This document shows positions 8,731 to 17,898 of a stretch of DNA of 64,000 nucleotides, one piece after another; position 1 is the stretch's first letter; every line of letters starts with the position of its first letter. Both the position numbers and the translations under genes were made by a program. Below the pieces are notes generated by a model. The model was not told the origin of the DNA. It worked only from the letters and a program-made list of their open reading frames with translations, and did not search any database. The stretch lies in assembly GCA_050952225.1 (NCBI GenBank), contig JBMNKL010000001.1:825231-889230 (forward strand), in the 5' to 3' direction. This stretch comes from JBMNKL01 sp050952225 (GTDB lineage: Bacteria > Bacillota > Clostridia > Acetivibrionales > DTU013).

Positions 8731-11700
8731 ATGCTTGAAATGAATAATTTTGACGCCATAAAGATTGGTCTGGCTTCCCCGGAGAAAATAAGAGAATGGT
8801 CCAGGGGCGAGGTTAAGAAACCGGAGACGATAAATTACAGGACGTTGAAGCCGGAAAGAGACGGCCTTTTCTGCGAAAGAATTTTTGGACCGCAAAAGGA
8901 CTGGGAGTGCCATTGCGGTAAATATAAAAGGATAAGATACAAAGGTATTGTATGCGACAGGTGTGGGGTTGAAGTCACCCGCTCCAAGGTGAGGAGGGAG
9001 CGGATGGGCCATATTGAGCTGGCTGCGCCTGTTTCCCATATCTGGTACTTTAAGGGCATACCAAGCAGGATGGGGCTTATCCTGGACATGTCGCCCAGGG
9101 CTCTGGAAAAAATACTATATTTTGCTGCTTATGTTGTTATTGACCCCGGCCAGACTCCGCTTTCCAAGAAACAGGTCCTGACCGAGAGAGAATACAGGGA
9201 CAGCCTGGAAAAATTCGGCTACAAGTTCAAGGCGGGCATGGGCGCGGAAGCCATAAAAGAATTGCTTATGGAAATTGATTTGGATGCCCTTTCGAAGGAA
9301 TTACGGGCGGATTTGAAAGAGACAACGGGACAGAAAAGAATAAGAACCGTCAAGAGACTGGAAGTAGTCGAGGCCTTCAGGCTTTCGGGCAACAGGCCTG
9401 AGTGGATGATTTTGGATGTCATACCCGTCATTCCGCCGGAGCTTAGGCCGATGGTCCAGCTGGACGGGGGAAGATTTGCCACATCAGATCTCAACGACCT
9501 TTACAGGCGCGTGATTAACAGGAACAACCGCCTGAAGAGGCTACTTGATTTGGGAGCGCCTGATATAATCGTAAGAAACGAAAAAAGGATGCTGCAGGAA
9601 GCTGTTGATGCCCTTATAGACAACGGCAGAAGGGGAAGGCCCGTGACAGGCCCGGGGAACAGGCCGCTTAAATCGCTTTCGGACATGTTGAAAGGCAAAC
9701 AGGGCCGTTTCCGCCAGAATCTGCTGGGCAAACGCGTTGACTATTCGGGACGCTCGGTTATTGTCGTAGGCCCCGAACTTAAAATATACCAGTGCGGGCT
9801 CCCGAAAGAAATGGCGCTGGAGCTGTTTAAACCTTTTGTGATGAAAAAACTTGTAAATGACGGGCTGGCACATAATATTAAGAGTGCAAAAAGGATGGTC
9901 GAAAGAGTAAGGCCGGAGGTCTGGGATGTGCTGGAAGAGGTTATAAAGGAGCATCCTGTTTTGCTGAACCGCGCGCCTACGCTTCACAGGCTTGGGATAC
10001 AGGCTTTTGAGCCTGTGCTGGTCGAGGGCAAGGCTATAAAGCTGCATCCGCTGGTATGTACGGCATATAATGCGGACTTTGACGGAGACCAGATGGCGGT
10101 GCATGTACCTTTATCCGCCGAAGCTCAGGCCGAGGCCAGGTTCCTCATGCTGTCGGCGAACAACCTGCTTGCCCCCAAGGACGGAAGGCCTATTACCGTT
10201 CCGACCCAGGACATGGTTCTTGGCATTTATTACATGACCATGGAACGTGAGGGCGAATTGGGCGAAGGCAGCTCGTTTGGTTCGTATGAAGAGGCGTTAA
10301 TGGCTTATGACGAAGGATATATTGGCCTGCATGCAAAAATAAACGTCAGAATGGAAAAGACGCTGGACGACGGTAAAAAAGGTTCAAAAGTAATAACCAC
10401 CACTGTCGGCAGGCTTATATTTAATGAAGCCATTCCACAGGATCTTGGATTTGTTGACAGGTCCGACCCTGAAAAAATGTTCGACCTCGAAGTTGATACG
10501 CTCGTGACCAAGAAAGAACTTGGAAAGATCATAGACAGGTGCATAAAAGTGCATGGCACGACCGAGACGGCTATTGTGCTTGACAAGATCAAGACGCTGG
10601 GATACAGGTATTCCACCAAGGGTGCCATTACAGTGGGTATCACCGACATGGTTATCCCGGAGGTCAAACAGAAATATATAAAAGAAACCGAACAAAAAAT
10701 TGAAAACATAACAAAGATGTATAAGAGAGGGCTTATTTCGGAGGAGGAAAGATACAATTCGATTATACAGGCCTGGACCGAAACCGGAGAAAATCTCACG
10801 CAGGCTTTACTGCAGACCCTTGACAAGTTCAATCCGATTTTCATGATGTCACAATCGGGCGCAAGGGGCAGCATAAGCCAGATAAAGCAGCTTTCCGGTA
10901 TGAGAGGGCTGATGGCCGATACTTCCGGTAAAACGCTTGAAATCCCGATAAGGGCGAATTTCCGTGAAGGATTGAACGTGCTGGAGTACTTCATTTCCAC
11001 GCACGGCGCCAGGAAAGGTCTTGCCGACACAGCGTTAAGGACTGCCGATTCAGGCTACCTGACCCGCCGCCTTGTCGACGTAAGCCAGGATGTTATTGTA
11101 AGGGAGGCAGACTGCGGCACAAGGAAAGGTATAGAAGTAGGCGATGTTAAAGACGGAAGCGAAATTATAGAGAGCTTGTACGAAAGACTTGTGGGCAGGT
11201 ATACTGTTGAACCTGTTTTGCACCCTGAAACGGGAGAAGTTATTGTTGAAGGAGATAAGAGGATTACCGATACGGATGCCGAAAGGATTGTAGATGCCGG
11301 TTTAAAGAAAGTCAAGATCAGGTCCATACTGACCTGCCATTCCGAATATGGCGTATGCGCCAAGTGTTACGGGGCAAACCTGGCTACCGGCGAAGATGTT
11401 AATGTGGGTGAAGCGGTGGGTATTATCGCAGCGCAGTCAATAGGCGAGCCCGGTACGCAGCTGACAATGAGAACCTTCCATACGGGTGGTGTGGCCGGTG
11501 ATGATATTACACAGGGTCTTCCCCGTGTCGAAGAGCTCTTTGAAGCGAGAAAACCCAAAGGGCTTGCCATTATTTCGGAGATTAGCGGCACGGTAAGAAT
11601 AAACGACACGAAGAAAAAGAGAGAAGTAATCGTAACGAACGAAAACGGAGAGTCGCGCACCTACATGATACCCTACGGGTCCAGGATAAAGGTTTACAAC

Positions 11701-12231
11701 GGCGATACCGTGGAAGCGGGGGACGAAATCACCGAGGGCTCCGTGAATCCTCATGATATACTTAAAATAAAAGGCGTAGAAGCCGTTCAGGCATATTTGC
11801 TGCAGGAAGTCCAAAGGGTTTACAGGCTGCAGGGCGTCGACATTAACGACAAACATATAGAAGTTATCATCCGGCAAATGCTCAGGAAGGTAAAGGTTGA
11901 TGATCCCGGAGATACAAATATGCTTCCCGGGGGACTGGTGGATATGTTTGATTTCGAGGCGGAAAATGCCAGGGTTGAAGCGGAAGGACTGAGGCCTGCA
12001 ACAGGAAAGCGGGCGCTGCTGGGTATTACGAAAGCGTCGCTGGCAACGGAGTCGTTCTTGTCGGCGGCATCTTTCCAGGAAACCACGAGGGTATTGACCG
12101 AAGCCGCAATCAAGGGCAAGGTTGACCCGCTGGTCGGGTTGAAGGAAAACGTGATAATCGGCAAGCTTATCCCGGCAGGTACCGGTATGAGCAGGTACAA
12201 GGACATAAGCATAAGTACCGTTACCGAGTAA
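8731..12231 (+). CDS. rpoC: RNA polymerase beta' subunit
   Basis: The catalytic beta' subunit, 1166 residues. It shows the N-terminal zinc-binding cysteines (CHCGKYKRIRYKGIVCDRCG), the catalytic Mg-binding motif NADFDGDQMAVH, and the second zinc site (CHSEYGVCAKCYG). TMRTFHTGGVAG of the trigger loop region is present. The start follows AAAGGAG. Length is normal for Firmicutes. Confidence 0.97.
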   Translation: MLEMNNFDAIKIGLASPEKIREWSRGEVKKPETINYRTLKPERDGLFCERIFGPQKDWECHCGKYKRIRYKGIVCDRCGVEVTRSKVRRERMGHIELAAPVSHIWYFKGIPSRMGLILDMSPRALEKILYFAAYVVIDPGQTPLSKKQVLTEREYRDSLEKFGYKFKAGMGAEAIKELLMEIDLDALSKELRADLKETTGQKRIRTVKRLEVVEAFRLSGNRPEWMILDVIPVIPPELRPMVQLDGGRFATSDLNDLYRRVINRNNRLKRLLDLGAPDIIVRNEKRMLQEAVDALIDNGRRGRPVTGPGNRPLKSLSDMLKGKQGRFRQNLLGKRVDYSGRSVIVVGPELKIYQCGLPKEMALELFKPFVMKKLVNDGLAHNIKSAKRMVERVRPEVWDVLEEVIKEHPVLLNRAPTLHRLGIQAFEPVLVEGKAIKLHPLVCTAYNADFDGDQMAVHVPLSAEAQAEARFLMLSANNLLAPKDGRPITVPTQDMVLGIYYMTMEREGELGEGSSFGSYEEALMAYDEGYIGLHAKINVRMEKTLDDGKKGSKVITTTVGRLIFNEAIPQDLGFVDRSDPEKMFDLEVDTLVTKKELGKIIDRCIKVHGTTETAIVLDKIKTLGYRYSTKGAITVGITDMVIPEVKQKYIKETEQKIENITKMYKRGLISEEERYNSIIQAWTETGENLTQALLQTLDKFNPIFMMSQSGARGSISQIKQLSGMRGLMADTSGKTLEIPIRANFREGLNVLEYFISTHGARKGLADTALRTADSGYLTRRLVDVSQDVIVREADCGTRKGIEVGDVKDGSEIIESLYERLVGRYTVEPVLHPETGEVIVEGDKRITDTDAERIVDAGLKKVKIRSILTCHSEYGVCAKCYGANLATGEDVNVGEAVGIIAAQSIGEPGTQLTMRTFHTGGVAGDDITQGLPRVEELFEARKPKGLAIISEISGTVRINDTKKKREVIVTNENGESRTYMIPYGSRIKVYNGDTVEAGDEITEGSVNPHDILKIKGVEAVQAYLLQEVQRVYRLQGVDINDKHIEVIIRQMLRKVKVDDPGDTNMLPGGLVDMFDFEAENARVEAEGLRPATGKRALLGITKASLATESFLSAASFQETTRVLTEAAIKGKVDPLVGLKENVIIGKLIPAGTGMSRYKDISISTVTE

Positions 12232-12262
12232 GGATGACGGCGGTGTAACTTGTGCAACAAGC

Positions 12263-12293
12263 AAAGGATTGGCCGGGGCTTGCGAATCCTTTT
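12263..12293 (+). terminator. Possible weak terminator after rpoC
   Basis: AAAGGATT (12263-12270) pairs with AATCCTTT (12285-12292), with a short T-run inside the 3' arm. The stem is plausible but the U-tract is minimal, and a promoter follows immediately. Confidence 0.4.
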
Positions 12294-12295
12294 GC

Positions 12296-12325
12296 TTGAC
12301 AAACAGCGAACTGCGGTGATAAAAT
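12296..12325 (+). promoter_or_regulatory. Promoter upstream of the L7Ae-like gene and rpsL
   Basis: TTGACA (12296-12301), 18-base spacer, TAAAAT (12320-12325). It lies in the gap between rpoC and the L7Ae-like gene and could drive the L7Ae-rpsLG-fusA-tuf group. Confidence 0.65.
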
Positions 12326-12451
12326 ATCTGAGTGCAAATTTTGAGATGCTTATGAAGCCGTTTATTGATTATTATAATAATAGCCGTAGACAGCTTGGGC
12401 CAGTGGTGGCTGTTAAAGCCAGCGGCTAATGGTGAAGGAAGGTGCATTTCT

Positions 12452-12697
12452 GTGCTTGAGCTTTTGAAAAGCCGCAACAAGGCCATAGGCATAAAGCAGA
12501 CCCTTAGAGCGGTAGAGAATGATATGGCCGGCAAGGTTTATATTGCCAGGGATGCAGATGAAAAGATAACAGGAAAGCTGAAGGAATTCTGCCTTTCCAA
12601 AGAGGTTGAAATAGAGTATGTTGATACCATGAAGCAACTTGGCAAGGCAGCCGGGATTGAAGTTGGCGCTTCGGCGGTTTGCCTGCTGAAGGAATAA
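12452..12697 (+). CDS. L7Ae-family ribosomal/K-turn RNA-binding protein
   Basis: An 81-residue protein of the L7Ae/L30e/S12e fold that binds kink-turn RNAs. SRNKAIGIKQTLRAVEN and the C-terminal GIEVGASAVCLL fit the YbxF/RplGB-type bacterial members, which are regularly encoded between rpoC and rpsL in Firmicutes. GTG at 12452 is chosen because GGAAGGTG precedes it; the open frame extends upstream without a better start. Confidence 0.88.
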   Translation: MLELLKSRNKAIGIKQTLRAVENDMAGKVYIARDADEKITGKLKEFCLSKEVEIEYVDTMKQLGKAAGIEVGASAVCLLKE

Positions 12698-12808
12698 AAG
12701 GCGCCGGCACAGTTTGCAACCGGGGAATGACATGGAAGAGAACGGATGCGGCTTTAAGAGAGAGCAACACTAAAATTGATATAATAATAAAGCAAAGGAG
12801 GTGTATTA

Positions 12809-13234
12809 ATGCCGACATTTAATCAGATGGTCAGAAAGGGCAGGAAAGTGGTCAAATATAAGTCTCACGCACCGGCGCTTCAGATCAGTTACAACACTCT
12901 GAAGAAGAAGTATATTGACGCAAACTCGCCACAAAAGCGGGGCGTTTGCACGGTCGTAAGAACAACAACTCCCAAGAAGCCAAACTCAGCCTTGAGGAAG
13001 GTAGCCAGGGTACGGCTGACCAACGGTATTGAAGTTACCGCGTATATCCCCGGGATTGGCCACAATCTGCAAGAACACAGCGTTGTGCTTATAAGAGGCG
13101 GCAGGGTAAAGGATCTGCCAGGTGTCAGGTACCACATTGTCAGGGGTACGCTTGACACTGCGGGTGTGGCGAACAGAATGCAGGCCCGTTCCAAGTATGG
13201 GGCAAAGAGGCCAAAAACGAGCGCCGCGAAGTAG
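12809..13234 (+). CDS. rpsL: 30S ribosomal protein S12
   Basis: S12 sits at the decoding centre. The protein has 141 residues. TTTPKKPNSALRKVARVRL and the loop containing LPGVRYHIVRG are present, with lysines at the positions associated with streptomycin sensitivity. AAAGGAGGTG precedes the ATG. The spacing to rpsG is larger than usual. Confidence 0.96.
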   Translation: MPTFNQMVRKGRKVVKYKSHAPALQISYNTLKKKYIDANSPQKRGVCTVVRTTTPKKPNSALRKVARVRLTNGIEVTAYIPGIGHNLQEHSVVLIRGGRVKDLPGVRYHIVRGTLDTAGVANRMQARSKYGAKRPKTSAAK

Positions 13235-13409
13235 TAATGCGGTGCCGGAGCCATAATAACGGAATGGGAATAATAAGTGCTAAGTATTTTTATATAGATA
13301 ACGACAATTATTTATATATGCACATACTGACGCACTGACGAGAACATTCAGGTTCCGAGTACCTCAGGAGGATGATGTCTCCTAACAATTGTCAAAGGAG
13401 GGAAGTAGA

Positions 13410-13880
13410 GTGCCGAGGAAAGGACATGTTCCAAAAAGAGATGTTTTACCGGATCCTATATACAATGATAAGGTTGTCACAAAACTGATAAATAATATAA
13501 TGCTGGACGGGAAAAAAGGCCTGGCGCAAAAAATCTGCTATGAGGCCTTCGACATTATCAGGGAAAAGACAGGAAAGGATCCGCTGGAAGTTTTTGAACA
13601 AGCCATGAACAACATAATGCCTGTCCTGGAAGTAAAGGCCAGAAGGGTAGGCGGTGCGACCTACCAGGTTCCTATTGAAGTCAGGCCTGACAGAAGGCAG
13701 GCCCTGGGATTGAGGTGGCTGGTGAATTATGCCCGTGAAAGAGGCGAAAAGACCATGAAAGAGAGGCTTGCGGCTGAAATCATGGATGCAGCCAACGGAG
13801 TAGGCGGGGCATTTAAGAAAAAAGAAGACACGCACAAGATGGCGGAAGCCAACAAGGCTTTTGCCCACTACCGGTGGTAA
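13410..13880 (+). CDS. rpsG: 30S ribosomal protein S7
   Basis: S7 nucleates 30S head assembly. From GTG at 13410 the protein is 156 residues, the family standard, starting MPRKGHVPKR; AAAGGAGGG lies seven bases upstream. KARRVGGATYQVPIEV and LRWLVNYARERGEKTM are diagnostic. The 175 bases before it hold small stem-loops (AGGT..ACCT and AGGAG..CTCCT, about 13350-13384) that could be a regulatory leader. Confidence 0.95.
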   Translation: MPRKGHVPKRDVLPDPIYNDKVVTKLINNIMLDGKKGLAQKICYEAFDIIREKTGKDPLEVFEQAMNNIMPVLEVKARRVGGATYQVPIEVRPDRRQALGLRWLVNYARERGEKTMKERLAAEIMDAANGVGGAFKKKEDTHKMAEANKAFAHYRW

Positions 13881-13928
13881 TGTTAATGCCGGGAAAATTG
13901 AACTTATCGGGAAAGAAAGGAGGAAACC

Positions 13929-15992
13929 ATGCCCAGGCGGTTTAGTTTGGAGAACACCAGGAATATCGGTATTATGGCCCATATTGATGCCGGCAAGACT
14001 ACTACGACCGAGCGTATACTTTTTTATACCGGCAGGCTCCATAGAATGGGGGAAGTTCACGAAGGCGCCGCTACCATGGACTTCATGGAGCAGGAGCAGG
14101 AACGTGGGATAACCATATCTTCCGCTGCTACTACAGCGCAATGGAAAGGCGCTAGGATAAACATTATTGATACGCCGGGGCACGTTGATTTTACTGTTGA
14201 GGTTGAAAGGTCTCTTAGAATTCTCGATGGTTCTGTAACGGTATTTTGTGCAAAAGGCGGGGTGGAATCCCAGTCCGAAACCGTATGGAGGCAAGCCGAC
14301 AAGTATAATGTACCTCGCATTGCATATGTTAATAAAATGGATATAATGGGCGCTGATTTCTTTAATGTGATACAGATGATGAAGGACAGGCTGAAAGCGA
14401 ATGCAGTGCCTATACAGCTACCCATAGGAAAAGAGGATAATTTCCGCGGCATAGTGGATCTGGTGGAGAAGAAGGCCGTATTCTATCTTGACGACCTGGG
14501 GAAGGTGCTGGACGAAGAGCCCGTGCCGGACGATATGGTTGACATGGTCGAGGAATATCATGGCAAATTACTTGAAGCCATCGCCGAGTACGATGATAAT
14601 ATAATGCAAAAATACATCGAAGGGGAAGAGATTTCAGCGGATGAAATCCGTGCCGGCATCAGAAAGGCAACTATTTCGGCGAGCATGATACCGGTAACAT
14701 GCGGGTCGTCTTACAGGAATAAAGGCGTACAGCAGTTGCTGGATGCAATTGTCTACTATATGCCTTCGCCGCTTGACATTCCGCCTATCAAGGGAGTGAC
14801 AGCGGACGGCGAGACGATAGTCGAAAGGCCGGCAAACGACGACGAGCCTTTTTCCGCCCTGGCGTTCAAGATTGTAACGGATCCGTATGTCGGAAGGCTA
14901 TGCTATTTCAGGGTATATTCAGGCAAACTGAAAACAGGGTCGTATATACTTAATTCTACGAAAAATAAAAAGGAACGCATTGGAAGGATATTGCTGATGC
15001 ACGCAAACCACCGCGAAGACACCGACATGGTTTTTGCCGGGGATATTGCGGCGGCGGTGGGACTAAAGGATACCAGCACGGGAGATACTCTGTGCAGCGA
15101 GGATGCGCCGGTAATACTTGAATCCATGGAATTTCCGGAACCGGTTATCCATATAGCGGTAGAGCCCAAAACCAAGGCAGGACAGGAAAAGATGGTTGCC
15201 GCACTTGCAAAGCTGGCGGAAGAAGACCCTACATTCAAAGCGCGTATGGATCCCGATACGGGACAGACGATCATTTCCGGGATGGGAGAATTGCACCTGG
15301 AGATACTTGTTGACAGGATGATGAGGGAGTTTAAGGTCGAAGCCAACGTCGGTCAGCCACAGGTAGCGTATAAAGAAACCATACGCAAAGCGGTCAAGGC
15401 CGAAGGCAAGTTTATAAGGCAAACGGGCGGTCATGGACAGTACGGACATTGTGTACTGGAAATTGAACCCCAGGAGCCTGGCAGCGGCTATACTTTTATT
15501 AACAAGATTGCAGGAGGAGTAATTCCGAAGGAATATATTCCCGCAATCGACGAAGGCGTACAGGACGCGATGCAGAACGGAGTACTGGGCGGCTACCAGG
15601 TGCTGGACGTTAAGGTGACGCTCGTGGACGGTTCGTACCATGAAGTTGATTCAACAGAGATGGCATTCAGGATAGCAGGTTCAATGGCATTCAAGGAAGG
15701 ATGCCGGAAAGCTGACCCAGTGTTGCTGGAGCCCGTTATGAAAGTTGATGTGGTTGTACCGGAAGTATACCTGGGTGATGTAATGGGTGATTTGAATGCC
15801 CGCAGGGGCAGGATAGAAGGTATAGAGAGCAGGGGAGGCGCACAGGTTATTTATGCCGTAGCACCGCTTTCCAGCATGTTCGGTTACGCCACGGAGCTTC
15901 GCTCCAGGACACAGGGAAGAGGCGTATTTACAATGCACTTCAGCCACTATGAAGAGGTTCCGAAACAAATACAGGAATCTATTCTTAAGTGA
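13929..15992 (+). CDS. fusA: Elongation factor G
   Basis: EF-G catalyses ribosomal translocation. 687 residues with G1 AHIDAGKTTTTER, G3 DTPGHVDFT and G4 NKMD motifs, and the domain IV region GGHGQYGHC. The start follows AAAGGAGG. It lies in the canonical rpsL-rpsG-fusA-tuf order. Confidence 0.96.
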   Translation: MPRRFSLENTRNIGIMAHIDAGKTTTTERILFYTGRLHRMGEVHEGAATMDFMEQEQERGITISSAATTAQWKGARINIIDTPGHVDFTVEVERSLRILDGSVTVFCAKGGVESQSETVWRQADKYNVPRIAYVNKMDIMGADFFNVIQMMKDRLKANAVPIQLPIGKEDNFRGIVDLVEKKAVFYLDDLGKVLDEEPVPDDMVDMVEEYHGKLLEAIAEYDDNIMQKYIEGEEISADEIRAGIRKATISASMIPVTCGSSYRNKGVQQLLDAIVYYMPSPLDIPPIKGVTADGETIVERPANDDEPFSALAFKIVTDPYVGRLCYFRVYSGKLKTGSYILNSTKNKKERIGRILLMHANHREDTDMVFAGDIAAAVGLKDTSTGDTLCSEDAPVILESMEFPEPVIHIAVEPKTKAGQEKMVAALAKLAEEDPTFKARMDPDTGQTIISGMGELHLEILVDRMMREFKVEANVGQPQVAYKETIRKAVKAEGKFIRQTGGHGQYGHCVLEIEPQEPGSGYTFINKIAGGVIPKEYIPAIDEGVQDAMQNGVLGGYQVLDVKVTLVDGSYHEVDSTEMAFRIAGSMAFKEGCRKADPVLLEPVMKVDVVVPEVYLGDVMGDLNARRGRIEGIESRGGAQVIYAVAPLSSMFGYATELRSRTQGRGVFTMHFSHYEEVPKQIQESILK

Positions 15993-16055
15993 GCAAAATA
16001 TACAAATTAATATAATCATTCAGTTATAAACTGAACAAGGGAGGAGAATTAAAAA

Positions 16056-17258
16056 ATGGGTAAGGCCAAATTTGAAAGAACAAAACCCCACGTTAACATT
16101 GGAACCATTGGGCACGTTGACCATGGTAAGACTACGTTGACAGCAGCTATAACAAAGGTGCTGGGTTTCCAGGGCAAAGCACAATTTACTGCATATGACC
16201 AGATTGATAAGGCTCCTGAAGAAAAAGCAAGGGGTATTACGATCTCAACGTCCCACGTTGAGTATGAGACGGACAACAGGCATTATGCACATGTCGATTG
16301 CCCGGGTCACGCGGACTACGTAAAGAACATGATCACCGGTGCCGCACAGATGGATGGCGCTATCCTGGTTGTCTCCGCAGCGGACGGCCCGATGCCCCAG
16401 ACCAGGGAGCATATACTTCTTGCGCGCCAGGTTGGTGTTCCATATATCGTAGTATTCCTTAACAAATGCGATATGGTAGACGACGAAGAACTCATTGAAC
16501 TCGTTGAGATGGAAGTCAGGGAACTTCTGAGCGCCTATGAGTTCGACGGTGACAACATTCCAATAATCAGGGGCTCCGCGCTGGTTGCTCTCGAATGCAC
16601 ATCAACCGATATCAATGCGCCGGAATACAAGCCTATCGTGGACCTTATGGCGGCTGCGGACAAATACATTCCTGAACCGCAGAGGCCTATCGATAAACCG
16701 TTTGCAATGTCCATCGAGGACGTGTTCTCAATTACCGGCCGCGGAACTGTCGTTACCGGCAGGGTTGAAAGAGGCAAGGTAAAGGTTGGCGACGAAGTTG
16801 AAATAGTCGGTTTGATGGATGCTCCGAGGAAGACCGTTGTAACCGGTGTTGAGATGTTCAGGAAGCTTCTTGACGAGGCTGTTGCCGGCGATAATATAGG
16901 CTGCCTGTTAAGGGGTATCCAGAGAGATGAAGTGCAGAGAGGTCAGGTACTCGCAAAGCCTGGTTCCATTAAGCCGCATACTCATTTCAAGGGACAGGTT
17001 TATGTTCTTACCAAGGAAGAGGGCGGAAGGCATACTCCATTCTTCAGTGGCTACAGGCCGCAGTTCTATTTCAGGACAACCGACGTCACCGGTGTGGCTG
17101 AGCTTCCTGAAGGCGTTGAAATGTGCATGCCTGGCGACCACGTTGAAATGACTATCAAGCTGATTACGCCCATCGCCATTGAAGAAGGGCTGAGATTCGC
17201 CATACGCGAAGGCGGAAGGACCGTAGGCTCAGGCACTGTTACCAGCGTTATCGAGTAA
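16056..17258 (+). CDS. tuf: Elongation factor Tu
   Basis: EF-Tu delivers aminoacyl-tRNA to the ribosome. 400 residues with GHVDHGKTTLTAAIT, DCPGHADYVKNM and NKCDMVDD GTPase motifs. GGGAGG precedes the start. A strong hairpin follows the gene. Confidence 0.97.
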   Translation: MGKAKFERTKPHVNIGTIGHVDHGKTTLTAAITKVLGFQGKAQFTAYDQIDKAPEEKARGITISTSHVEYETDNRHYAHVDCPGHADYVKNMITGAAQMDGAILVVSAADGPMPQTREHILLARQVGVPYIVVFLNKCDMVDDEELIELVEMEVRELLSAYEFDGDNIPIIRGSALVALECTSTDINAPEYKPIVDLMAAADKYIPEPQRPIDKPFAMSIEDVFSITGRGTVVTGRVERGKVKVGDEVEIVGLMDAPRKTVVTGVEMFRKLLDEAVAGDNIGCLLRGIQRDEVQRGQVLAKPGSIKPHTHFKGQVYVLTKEEGGRHTPFFSGYRPQFYFRTTDVTGVAELPEGVEMCMPGDHVEMTIKLITPIAIEEGLRFAIREGGRTVGSGTVTSVIE

Positions 17259-17297
17259 TACTGGCAACTAAAAAGGGATATTAATATTATCGGACTC

Positions 17298-17354
17298 AAA
17301 GAACGGTTTTTGATTCCTGTTGAGCAAACAGCTGCAGGAGAAAAACCGTTCTTT
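17298..17354 (+). terminator. Terminator hairpin after tuf
   Basis: AAAGAACGGTTTTT (17298-17311) pairs with AAAAACCGTTCTTT (17341-17354): 14-bp perfect arms with a 29-base loop. The stem ends in T-rich sequence (CATTTT). It may act in both directions. Confidence 0.7.
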
Positions 17355-17360
17355 CATTTT

Positions 17361-17552
17361 GCCCGTCCTCACGCGGGCGCTTGTTATTTGCCATCCGTAA
17401 CTCAGAACAAGCGTCTCCGGCGTCCATGCCGAAGTATTACGGGTATTCCTCAGGGGTTCCGCGTTCAAGTTTCACCAGGACAAACACCCTGTAGCCATTC
17501 TTCCGTAAAATCTCAAATCTCAAACCGCCCTGCCCGCCAATTCTATCCGCGC
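17361..17552 (-). repeat. Second copy (partial, inverted) of the 30.1-kb structured element
   Basis: Read on the minus strand this segment matches 30105-30287: CAGGGTGTT..TCCTGGTGAAACTTGAACGCGGAACCC..GAATACCCGTAATACTTCGGCATGGA and onward to the CCCG/CGGG stem. The three stem-loops of the other copy are kept, with substitutions that mostly preserve pairing. The 5' end still shows GCGGATAG and a diverged GGGCAGGGCGG; the second terminal repeat is missing. The whole 418-base gap between tuf and the next gene consists of the terminator, this element, and about 120 bases in which I see nothing else. Confidence 0.7.
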
Positions 17553-17676
17553 TTATCATCGCGCGCCTGCACTGTCCGGGGCGATGAGATTGAAAAGGTG
17601 CTTGCTATAAATAGCCACGAATGATAGTATTAATTAAAAGCAATAGAATTTAATGTAAGAGATCCAGGAGGATGAC

Positions 17677-17898
17677 GTGTTCAAACGGATCTTTATAATG
17701 CTTGGCAACCTTTCGCCGGCAACAATACGGGAGATAATCGTTATTATTATTATCCTGTGCATTTCTATAGCGCTCAGTCTCCCACAGTTAAAAGAAGATA
17801 TGGAGAAAGCGAAAACAATGAAAGAAACGGACAGTGTAAAGCAAATTATCGAAAGCATTTACGAGGGGGAGGCTGGTTATGGAATTATCCAGGATTAG
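17677..17898 (+). CDS. Small single-pass membrane protein, unrecognised
   Basis: A 73-residue protein with one hydrophobic helix (about residues 18-37, IREIIVIIIILCISIALSL) and a charged C-terminal half. GTG at 17677 follows AGGAGG with four bases of spacing. It overlaps the moxR start by 20 bases, which suggests translational coupling with the MoxR-DUF58 operon. I recognise no family. Confidence 0.6.
   Translation: MFKRIFIMLGNLSPATIREIIVIIIILCISIALSLPQLKEDMEKAKTMKETDSVKQIIESIYEGEAGYGIIQD

Noticed and set aside
11437..12534. 365-codon minus-strand frame opposite rpoC
   Set aside because: Shadow of rpoC; no family features and rich in Pro, His and Arg as expected for antisense of this codon usage.
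17268..17468. Minus-strand open frame behind tuf, similar to a plus-strand frame at 30175-30417
   Set aside because: The similarity comes from the repeat element; the frames run through stem-loops and have no ribosome binding site, so they are not called as genes.
17430..17480. tRNA-like look of GGGGTTCCGCGTTCAAG near the tuf repeat
   Set aside because: No acceptor stem, anticodon arm or D arm can be folded around it.
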